Origin: Mytilus californianus
Taxonomy: Eukaryota; Mollusca; Bivalvia; Mytilida; Mytilidae
DNA length: 64,000 nt
Assembly: GCF_021869535.1 (NCBI RefSeq)
Contig: NW_026262659.1
Span: 9,362,001 to 9,426,000, forward strand
Direction of reading: 5' to 3'
Under the pieces are notes generated by a model, which searched no databases, was not told the DNA's origin, and saw only the letters and a program-made list of their open reading frames with translations. This document shows positions 26,701 to 38,700 of this stretch, piece after piece (position 1 is the stretch's first letter; each line of letters opens with the position of its first letter). The position numbers and the translations under genes were made by a program.

Positions 26701-29700
26701 CCTGTAAGTATATAGTGGTACATTACATAACATACGTGTATACAACGGTGTAGTCCTTGACCTGTAAGTATATAGTGGTACATTACATAACAGACGTGTA
26801 TACAACGGTTTAGTCCTAGACCTGTAAGTATATAGTGGTACATTACATAAAATACGTGTATACAACGGTATAGTCCTAGACCTGTAAGCATATAGTGGTA
26901 CATTACACAACAGACGTGTATACAGCGATATAGTCCTAGACCTGTAAGTATATAGTGGCACATTACATAACAGACGTGTATACAGCGATATAGTCCTAGA
27001 CCTGTAAGAATATAGTGGTACATTACATAACAGACGTGTATACAACGCTATAGTCCTAGACCTGTAAGTATATAGTGGCACATTACATAACAGACGTGTA
27101 TACAGCGATATAGTCCTAGACCTGTAAGTATATAGTGGTACATTACATAACAGACGTGTATACAGCGGTATAGTCCTAGACATGTAAGTATATAGTGGTA
27201 CATTACATAACAGACGTGTATATAACGGTATAGTCCTAGACCTGTAAGTATATAGTGGTACATTACATAACAGACGTGTATACAGCGGTATAGTCCTAGA
27301 CCTGTAAGTATATAGTGGTACATTACATAACAGACGTGTATACAGCGGTATAGTCCAAGAACTGTAAATATAAAGTGGTACATTACATAACAGACGTGTA
27401 TATAACGGTATAGTCCTAGACCTGTAAGTATAAAGTGGTACATTACATAACAAACGTGTATACAACGATATAGTCCTAAACCTGTAAGTATATAGTGGTA
27501 CATTACATAACATACGTGTATACAACGATATAGTCCTAGACCTGTACGTATATACATTGTTAGTATATAGTGGTACATTACATAACAGACGTGTATACAG
27601 CGGTATAATTCTAGACATGTAAGTATATAGTGGTACATTACATAACAGACGTGTATACAACGCTATAGTCCTGGACCTGTAAGTATATAGTGGCACATTA
27701 CATAACAGACGTGTATACAGCGCTATAGTCCTAGACCTGTAAGTATATAGTGGTACATTACATAACAGACGTGTATACAGCGGTATAGTCCTAGACCTGT
27801 AAGTATATAGTGGTACATTACATAACAGACGTGTATATAACGGTATAGTCCTAGACCTGTAAGTATATAGTGGTACATTACATAACAGACGTGTATACAG
27901 CGGTATAGTCCTTGACCTGTAAGTATATAGTGGTACATTACATAACAGACGTATATACAGCGGTATAGTCCAAGACCTGTAAGTATAAAGTGGTACATTA
28001 CATAACAGACGTGTATATAACGGTATAGTCCTAGACCTGTAAGTATAAAATGGTACATTACATAACAAACGTGTATACAACGATATAGTCCTAAACCTGT
28101 AAGTATATAGTGGTACATTACATAACATACGTGTATACAACGATATAGTCCTAGACCTGTACGTATATACATTGTTAGTATATAGTGGTACATTACATAA
28201 CAGACGTGTATACAGCGGTATAATTCTAGACATGTAAGTATATAGTGATACATTACACAACAGACGTGCATACAACGATATAGTCCTAGACCTGTACATT
28301 GTAAGTATAGAGTGGTACATTACATAACAGACGTGTATACAGTTACATTGAAAAGCAAAATGGTGCGTATTACTATATATACGTCATACTTAGTTATGAA
28401 TAATGGAATAACATGTTTATAATGCAAACCTGATAAAGTTTTGTCTGTAGACGTTGTAGAACACGTTTCATTGTATGTAATGTTGATCAAAGTTTTATCT
28501 GTACAGACATCAAATACAGTGTCAGGACATGTCGATGCGTCCGCTTCACTTTCGTGCTGAATGGAAACATTACCAAACTGGGCCTGTAAATCTTCTGGAC
28601 AAGTTATGTTTAGACTTCCATCAGCAATTGAACCTATGAGTCAAAAACAAAACTTGACTAAAGGTGGTTTTGTAACGTTGTATACAATGATTTCAATAAG
28701 TGGTGTTTTTTCTGGATTTAGCATTTAAAAATTTTGCAGTTTCTGATTGGTTCTCGCAAAGTAGATGATATTCATAATTGCACAAATAAGTTCACATGTT
28801 GTTACACGATATGGTCTTTAATGATATAGTGACGTTAATCAAACATCAATTATTCTCAACACAGTTATTTTGTTAGTAGTTTTGATGGTTTGATGGCTTT
28901 TTATTTTTCTTGCTTGTGGATTTTTTTTTTTTTTAGTTTTCTTCGTTCGTTATTTTATAATTTGGTGTTTATAGACTCTAATAAAAAATGTCAGCTTCAA
29001 GTCTCGTGTTGAATAACGCTAGACTATTCTGTCTTTCTACACCATATACAAATCAATAAGCTCGTGGTTATGGCTTACCAATGTTTAAAGAACATGATAC
29101 AAAAACGCAGAGCAAAACGTTTTTGATGTAATGAAATGTCTAACTATTCTACAAGCCAAACATATACCTACCATCTCGAACTAATGTGATGAAAGTACGA
29201 CTGACCAATGTCCTGCTGCACACGCTGCTAAAAGTAGCAGTGTTTGTACCATCCCCAACCATGTTATCTTGCAAATAGGGATCACGTTCTAATAGATAAA
29301 TAAATTCATTGAAATAATTGATCATACTTAATCAATTAGCAATATAAAGATCTTCGTGTCTTGTCTATCTTTTTCGTATTTACATAATCATTTATCTGAC
29401 GATCGAAATTTGGAAAGTGTTCTGTTCATTTACTAGTACGAGGTCAATACCACTACTACTGATTAGTTCACTCAATTATCATTAGCTCAGCAGTCTGTGC
29501 TTCGGTACTGACATGACTTATAGAATATGTTTCTAATTTTGACATTTTGATTTAAGAAATTACTCAGAAAGTAAGGTTCCAACTCCCCCAAGAAATGTTG
29601 ACATCAGCTGATTTGATATTCTTTTTATATCCGTCTTGACCTTCATTAACAGGTGTGTGCTCCTTGCACAAAGAATTCTCCAACAGAGGTTCGAAGAAGA

Positions 29701-32700
29701 ACGGCTGAAATCAACACTACGTAATTTTCACGGTCACCATGACGAATTAGTTGATTTTAGTCGATATGATTTGTATGTGTCTGAACTCACTAGCGACATG
29801 TTTTCGCGGTCTAAGTTCTTTCCATACCAGTATAGTCGTCTGATCTGAAATATTACTCATTGTGTCCTATTCCCGATTGTGACATTTTTAGTGTGAATTC
29901 GCATGGCGGTTGATGAATGAATAGCGGGAGACGCATCCGGTCCCGCTTCTTTTTGAAATTATTGCGATTCCCTCAGTTTCTTTTTGTTACCATGATTTGT
30001 CTCTTTCTATATAAAAATTAGAAGATGCGGTATGATTGCCAAGGAGACAAATTTCCACCAGAAACCAAATGACGTATCAATGAGCAGCTATAAGTCACCG
30101 TACAGCCTTCAACAATATCCAAACCATACCACACATGCAGCCACAAAAGGTCTCGAAATGACAAATCTAAAACAATTTAAACCAACTAACGACCTGATTT
30201 ATGTACAAAACAATAAACGAAAAACAAAAATGAAACACAGCAACGATCGACAACCACTGAAGTACAGGCTCTTGATCATGACTTTGGACAGGCACATACA
30301 TATTGGGCGGATTTAAACATGTTAGCAAGCGCCAAACACTTCTCATAACCTGAGACAGTGGTGTAACAGCACAAAACAAGAACAAACTGTAAAAAGCAGT
30401 TGAAAATGGTTTAACTAACCAGATCGATACAAAGCACAAAAAATCTGTTATTGGTTTACGAGATTTGAAAACGTTTAAACTACTGTCGCCTTAACTGGTC
30501 GTTAAGTATGTATACACTACTTGCTTTTAAATGTTTGAGTTTGGGTGTTGAAATTATTTAATGCAAACAGATGTAAAGTAAAGTTACAGAACCAGTTCGG
30601 CTTTAAATAAATCTTAATAATTATCAATGATCATTTGAATCTGAGGTCAAGTAGTTTTGGAGTGTTAAATATTTTGAATATCTTAGAAAAAAAACGTACT
30701 TTTGGTGGTCTTTTTAATTCGGTTGTCAGGTTTGACTTTTCAACTCTATACACTTAAGTTCCACACTATCTTTTCAATCAGATGTTCTCTTATTTGATTA
30801 AATGGTCCTTCAAAAAATCTGATTGTAAATTTATTTGATGCAATACACCTAAACGCTTTTTCTGTATTGAGAAAGGTTAATATGCTAAATATACCTACTG
30901 GAAGTCTGATGTACTGGAAGTACATCTATGTACGTTTCGGCAATAAAGTTTATTGACATTATATATAAATATATATGCATATGGGTACTAATGGCACCCT
31001 TTCAGTTGTGGACTTGTTACTGTATTGTTATGAATAAAAGTTTATGACCAGTTTAGTAAAAACTCGTCTAAATTCCATTTAACTAATAAAGTCAACAACA
31101 CGTACCGTTATCTTGGTGATAATTTTGGTTAGATAATCAAGTACTTTATAAATATCATGAATATGCTGCCAAACATTACCAAACTGAACTTACTTTCAAA
31201 TATAAACAGTTAGAATTGTCTATCCGTTTTTTAAATATTTTAGTTTCACGGAAAACTCAATTTATGAGAATGACGATAAAAGGGCCGATTTTTGGTTTTC
31301 TGTTGTTAATTTTCATTTTTTAGGAAGGCTGTGTTCTTTTGTCTCCATCTTAATGTGTTTTTATATCCCTACATGTTCGCTATGACCATGTCTGTAGTGA
31401 AATTATAGATTTCAATGAACGTAATCTTTTCATCCCTTGTAAATAATCAAGTCAGGTTTTGTTACTATAAATTACGTAACACCTTTACTAAATTCTGCCA
31501 TATACACAATGATTTGATTTGAAAGTTTGGCTGATTTCAAACTGGATATCAATTCATAATTTTACACTGATGTTATTTATATAGCTCGTAAATTAAGATA
31601 CGATCCATGTAAACTCATTGATTATTTCATAAACTAATTCTTAAAAGTAGGATAACAAAACTACCGAACTCCAAGAGAAATTCAAAACGGAAAGTTCTTT
31701 ATAAAATGGCAAAATTAAAAGCTCAAACACATCAAACGAATGGAAAACAACTGTTTAAAAGGTTATCAATTTAATACTTAAATTAGATCTTTGAATATTG
31801 TTTTATCGGTACAAACACTGATTTCGTAATCAATAAATTAAAGAATAAATAATAGAATTGATATACAGCTATGACATTTACGGCCCTACATTCTGTCAAT
31901 ACTATTATTTTGCCATAGGATCGTGTTTTTTTACTGATTGATATCCTAATATTGGAAAAATATTATTGTCTTTGAACTAGCATTCAGAAAGAGTACTCTC
32001 AGATCCGTACTATGTTGTCTCGTATGAAAAAAAAATCAAGAGTTTGTAATAAATGCACTGTAAGTTGACTCCCTATCTTCATCCCAAGTATGAAACATTA
32101 CACGTTATATCATTGGTTGTAATATATTCATTACTCACCTGTTAACTGGTAGTAATAGGCAACATCACTATCAACAACGTGTAATTCTATGCACATATAG
32201 AACTTAATTATCAAACCAAAAATGTTGTTCACTTGTTCTGCTCTGAAATAGTGAATAGTTTGTTATTTGTATCTGTATACCTAAAACCACCATTCAGTCT
32301 TTAAATTGAATTGTTTTAGAGTACATTTGTACGCAGTCATACATCACATGCATGAAAAAAGATGTGTTTGCCTTTCCAATAACGTTGTAACCATTATTAT
32401 TCAGTTGCAGAGGAGGTATTTTCCTGCTCCAGTATTAACAAATTTTCAAAGTTATTGATTGTTTTCCAACTGTTTTGATTCAAGAGCTACTGACAAGTCT
32501 CGTGTAAACAAAACGAGCGTCTGGAGTATTACGTATTTAAAAGAGGGGCGAAAGATGCCAGAGGGACATTCAAACTCATAGATCGAAAATAAACTGACAA
32601 CGCCATGGCTAAAAAAGAAAAAGACAAACAGACAAATAATAGTACACAAGACACAACATAGAAAACTAAAGAATAAGCAACACGAACCCCACCAAAAACT

Positions 32701-35700
32701 GGGGGTGATCTCAGGTGCTCCGGAAGGGTAAGCAGATCCTGCTCCACATGTGGCACCCGTCGTGTTGCTTATGTTATTACAAACCTGGTAAATAGTCAAA
32801 TTCGGTAGGTCACATTCGTGAAAAGGGAACGGGATTGAAGTAACGATATAAGGAACATATTAAAGTATGGTATCTTTTGAGAGCTTTGACAACCATTAAA
32901 CAATGCCAGTGTTGATAGACGTTTCAGATTCCTTCGCTGCATGAACTGCCATAAGTAAGTCATTGTTGGCAATTTAATGTTCATAACGTTAAAGTAATTA
33001 AAAATGCTAAGGTTTGTGTACTCACAGACAAAGTTGACCTAAACAACATTAGGGACAATTTGTTTTGGATTTTTTGTATTTTCGCTGTTCTTGCACTTCA
33101 TTATTAATTTGGCCTTCCTACTGTTTTGATGTAAGTGCACCTGAAAACTTTCGTGTGTCCAAAAAGTGCATCTTTGGTACTAGATTATAATTTTTTAACT
33201 AACTTTGATAACTTTTAAACTCTCGATAAATGATATCAGTCTACAAGCAGTCGATCTATTTATTTCCAATATGAATATAAAAGACAATACAGAATACAGT
33301 TAAACGTTAATTCCGAGATATTGATTTGGTTGCTTGATATCTTCATTTTTAATGAGATCTCAATTAATCAATATGACAAAATGATTACAAAAATTATCAG
33401 TGTTAAGTATCGTTTTCTATTCTAATTTTAATTTTCGATTACCTCAAGAAGTATAAAGTCCCTTCACTGTTTTGCTCTTCGCAATAAAAGTGGAAAGAAC
33501 TGACACCAGGAATAGTCACTTTATAAAATTGTATGTATGTAGAATTTACAAATGTCATGTCGCCTCGGTCAGCCCCTTTCCACACTCCTATAAGCTGTGA
33601 TGGAAAATTACATTGACATGCTGAAAACGAAGGCAAACAATATAATTATTAGAAAATGTTATTAGTTGTCTGTATAAAAACTATTCACCAGAAGACAAAT
33701 TACGCAAAAATAATGGAATTTTCAAACGAGAAACCAAACTGCCTGATTTATATCAAAACCAATAACCTGTGCTGTTTTGGGCAAAACGCTTAGGAATTTT
33801 GGGTCCACAATGCTCTTCAACTTCGTACTTTATTTGGCCTTTTTAATTTTTTTATTCAAGCGTCACTGGTGAGTCTTTTGAAGACGAAACCCGCGCCTGG
33901 CGTACAATATGTAAATCAAGGTATCTATGCTGAGTTTATTGTACATTATTAATTAAACACACAAGTGTTTGCACGATAAATCAAGAATAATTACCCCATT
34001 TACTGATGGATCATTGAGAAACTTACATCAAATCAGTAGTGGTATCCACCAGCAGTATTCTGCATTCGATGCGCTAAAGTAACCAGCTGAATGTTCATTG
34101 ATAAGTATCAAAGTATAGGAAAACCTCGAGTACTCTTAGATAGGTACCTTGTGTTGTTTTGTGATGCTTTATTTAAATGGCATCGCCGTTTTGATGAGTC
34201 AAGACTTTACAACTGATTTATAATTTGTTCTTACACTTTTCTGTTACAGCACTTTCCCAAGAAAGGAGGGGGTTGTCCACTTACAAACATGTTTGACCCA
34301 GACACAAGAGTTATTTGATTGTCCCACGTCAGGGGCCTGTTAATCAGTGATTATCGCCATATTTGGGTTTCATTTTTCTTATTGGTCTAAGCTTAAAACA
34401 AGTCATTAGTATCTCTTTCGAATTGATTCACTTTTTTTGTACTTACTATGCGCAACATGACGGGTATCACATATTTATATACCTATATGGAGTTATTTTC
34501 TTTCAGAACGATAGGTCATTCTTTCGAAGAATCAACCCGGACGATACCATGTTTCAATGAAATATGCTCCAAGGCATAAAATAATGACCAGTGTGAGGTA
34601 ATTATTCTCCTTGATTAAAATGCAAACTATAATTTACTTCAAAATTATATTCGTCTGATAGTTTCTGTTGCCGATTTGGGGATTTATTTTTCATTACACA
34701 TGATAGGTGTAAAAAAAATCGTCATTGCCCGAATTTTAATTTTAGAAACAAATAATGTGAAGTTTTGATAATTTATCGCTACAATACAGATACATTATAT
34801 ATGCGAGATGAATTTTAATGTAAAACTTTCATAACACTTTAAAATAAAGCCAGATTTAACATATTCGTGTGTCAGATTTTGAAAATCTTATTGATTCACA
34901 CTGAATAGGTTGATTGATTGATGGTTACTTAATGTCCAGTGGCAAATATTTCATGCATGTTCAGGACAATACACACTGAATAGGAAATCATACTGTGACC
35001 TACATGTATTGATATTCGTTTTCGTGTAACATGTACATGTATCACGATTTCGTGCCCCCTTCGTGTCAGTTCTTAACTTTTTTTACATTTATGTATACCT
35101 TTTACACTATCAAATGATTCTTTTATTCTATTGAATAACATTCACGTACCTCACAATGAGGTCGGGTGGGGGAAGGTATATAATTATATCCTGATTATCT
35201 GTTAGCAAAAATGTATTGCTATTCAAAAGAAAATCATTCTGAATATTTCATTCGATTCAATTAAAATTGTTGAAAAAATAATCACTATTCCGCGATAAAA
35301 TGTCATTACAAATAGACAAAAAAAACATAGCACCTCACCCTTTCCATAAACTAAGTTGGTACAATAAATTACTTACAAAGTGTCTTGTATTTTTCATACA
35401 CCGGTATCAGATGGTAACAATTCATTTGTGTCTTACTTAATGCAGTTACAGTAATATTTTTATTGTGTATGGATAATAATTTCTAAGGTTTATATCTAGA
35501 TTAGTTAGTGAGTTTTATTTCACATTCTAAATGAGCCGTAGGGCGTATTAAAACCTGAACGCATTAGAAAGGAATATCCCACTTTAGTGTGGTGGGTAAA
35601 ATAGGATGCTAAATTTTGCAAATCTTTATAAAAAACAATATTTCTTTTACGGCATATAAGTCAGATAATTCATATTTTAAGGTTTTTCTTGTCGTAGAAC

Positions 35701-38700
35701 ACCCCTCGGGTTATCTATAACGGAGCAGGATGCGCAAACCATTTTGGAAATCCTCAGATTATCCCCGGTATTGGTAGTGCTCGTATTGCAAAGTCGTTGG
35801 CTTTTAATGTATGGTTTTGAGGATGGTTGTTTTTACTTTTATTTTTTTTTTTCGTTTTTCTTCTTTTTAGAAATTAAAAATCAAACAATTTATTATAATA
35901 AATCCCCCAAGAAGATGAATTGTCGGTTCCTAAACCATGACTGAAAAAATAAATTTCTGAATATTTTCTTAAAAGTGCCTTTGTTAATAATTATCCCCTT
36001 TATTTTTGTTCGGGATATTGAGGATTGATCTAACAAATGCTTTATAACTTAATTTTTATAATTTTAAAATTTTGAGAATTAGAGGCAACATTGATTGGTA
36101 AGGTTTCAAAAGCATAAGTGATACAACTCTTACTGTACCAGATGCGCACTGGATCAATAAATGTCAAATCAGTGATAACGGAGTCAAAAAATATTTAATA
36201 AATCCAAAACCTTATATATATAGACAGTGTTAAAGATCTTATAAAACCAAAGTGGACCAAACGTATAGCCAAATCAGAAAATAGAATAAGAGCTTTGAAC
36301 GAGGAAGATGCATTACTTGATTTAAAATGATTTCAAATACTTCCTAACAGCAAATTAGAAAAAAAACCCACTATATCTGAATTGTAATTCCAGTACCATA
36401 GTTCTTGGAATTGTGCTTATGATACCCTCAGAGACTACAATTCCACCAACAGAATGAACCCACTAGAAGCAAGATCTTGTTATTCCATATTGCATATACA
36501 AGTCAAGTTCAAAAACGGAGATTATCGCATTAATTCTAAACAACGCAAGTTCGAGTGCATAAACAGATATGCATGGATCTATCGCAAAACGGATCAACAC
36601 TGTGTCAAAATGTCACGACATTCGTGATATCTTAAGAAATTTAAGATCTTTAATACTATTAAAGTGCCATTGATCCACAATGACATTTTTGACACTTGTT
36701 TTCGTGAGGGCCTTTGTGTTCATTAACTTAACTATAAGATGTATTAGGTCCTTCGACTTTTTTATTTTGAATTCCTTGCTGTTTTTTTTTCCAAATGTGA
36801 CAAATGTTTTTGGTTAAAGTTAAAGACGACAAAGGACTGGAAACCACTATTGGTAAATAGTATTTGAAAAAGCGTATACTGTTTATATATATGGATCTTA
36901 TTGTAAACTATAAACTGTATAGAGGAAAGTGTGAGGTAAACACAAATAAAACATCAACCCAATGACATAGTCTCATTTAAAAGAATTAACAATTAGTTTT
37001 TGTTCTATTGTTTTCAATCTTTACACCTCTATCTTTCTTACGGTTGCCACATGTTGGACAGGATCTGCTTACCCTTCTGCAGCTCCCTTGTTTTGTTTAA
37101 AAGGAGTTCGTGTTGCTCTTGCTTTAAATTTATGTCTTGTTCTTTGTGCTTTTAATGTGTCAATGCATGTTTTGTTTATACCGGTGACAGTATTGTCATA
37201 AAAAATGCGTTTCAAACGAATTGCAAAATCTCACATTTGGTTAAGTCTTATGATTAGAAATTTAAAATGACCGATGGTTTACGAATTGGTGTTGTCCTAC
37301 GGTTAGATAAGAGTCAATTACAAATCAGCTCCTGTGTAATGACTTATCAATTGGATAAAGCTTATTTTATAGAAGTATCTGCCTAACCCTTCCGGAGCAC
37401 CTGAGATCATCCTCCGTTTTTTGGTGGGGTTCATGTTGCTCAGTCTTTACTTTTTTATGTTATGTGGTTTGTAGAGTGTTTTGTCTTTTGGTCGTTTTTA
37501 TTTTTTTTTTATTTTTCCATGGCGTTGTTAGTTTGTCTTCGACTTATAAGTTGACTATCCCTTTGGTATCTTCCGCTTCTTTCATAATTTAACCATCCGT
37601 TATATTACTACAACTGGGTCAATACTGCTGATGGTGCACTATCAGACCATGAGGGTACCATCTATTCAGTACTACGAATGTGATTCAGCGTTTACATAGT
37701 TGTGTAATGATTTTACTACAAAAGAGTGCAACTTATGTCATGTCTGTAATATTTGTTTTACGTAAATTGTTTTGTTATATATTAGGTCGTTAGTTTTTTC
37801 TCGTTTCAATTGTTTCATATTTTACATTTGATGGGACCTTTTATCGCTTTTATAGTATGGGTTTGTTTTATGGTTGAACGCCGTACGGTTACCTATGATT
37901 GGTTACTTCCATATCCAATTAACTCTAGTGTCTCATTGGCAATCATACAATATCTCCTGATTTTTATACTAATATAAGAATAGGGAGATATGGTATGATG
38001 GCCAATAAAAGAGAGGCAAAAGATACCAAAGGGACATTCAAACTCATAAGTCGAATATAAACTGACAACGCCATGGCTAAAAAAGAAAAAGACAAACAGA
38101 CAAACAATAGTACATAAAACACAACATAGAAAACTAAAGACTGAGCAACACAAACCCCACAAAATACTGGGGGTGATCTCAGGTGCTCCGGAAGGGTAAG
38201 CAGATCCTGCTCCACTTGTGGCACCCGTCGTGTTGCTCATGTTAGTACAAACCGGTAATAAGTCTAATTCGGTAGGTAACATTCAGGAAAAGGGGACGGG
38301 ATTGTAGTTACGACAGTAGGAACATATCCGCTATCATCTGTGAAATGGATATTCCGTAACGGTCAACCAACTCGTGATAGCGTCCGTAAAATTTACGAAG
38401 GGATGATTTCAACTTCACTACTTGGCACTCTTTGTTTAATAGCTTCCTTGTGAGCAGCAACCCTCTATTAAGGAAATCATGATAAGAAATACCAGCCCTG
38501 GAGTATCGTATCAATTGGGAGATATATAATCCGTATGCAGGCGCTGCTGGAATGTTGCTACATTAAAATGGAAAGTTCACAATTGGGAATCTGAAGTCAT
38601 CTCTTTTGTCATAAAGTTTTGTTTTCAACCGACCCTCATTGTCAATTTCTAGATGTAAGTCAAGATATGAGCAGACCTAACTGTATCTGTTGTATCCTTT

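Larger units (their letters stand above)
16762..28340 (-). repeat. 60-bp satellite array, about 192 units, in P2 intron 5
   Basis: Head-to-tail units of 60 bases with few indels. On the minus strand each unit reads ATACTTACAG, then GTCTAGGACTATACCG, then TTGTATACACGTCTG, then TTATGTAATGTACCAC. The first two blocks are the acceptor and start of P2 exon 6. Three units are 75 bases long (extra 15 bases near 22856, 27551 and 28166) and one near 28295 has 7 extra bases. Two of three minus-strand frames are nearly free of stops. The exon-6 frame gives a 20-residue repeat around GLGLYRCIHVCYV; the other gives LYTRLLCNVPLYTYRSRTIP. A minority of units have CATG instead of CCTG on the plus strand and so lose the acceptor AG. 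Not a CRISPR array: there are no unique spacers. Confidence 0.97.

Noticed and set aside
16546..28320. Very long minus-strand open frames of 880-1550 codons through the array (LYTRLLCNVP frame)
   Set aside because: They are in the frame not used by exon 6, have no promoter or signal context, and result from a stop-free 60-bp unit. Not called as genes.
16762..28340. CRISPR-like array
   Set aside because: Units are contiguous 60-bp repeats with no unique spacers, in an animal genome.
32452..32800. 115-codon open frame with GAGSAYPSGAPE as a secreted protein gene
   Set aside because: The same sequence recurs at 37893-38290, 37040-37590 and 13190-13490 in mixed orientation, so it is a mobile repeat.
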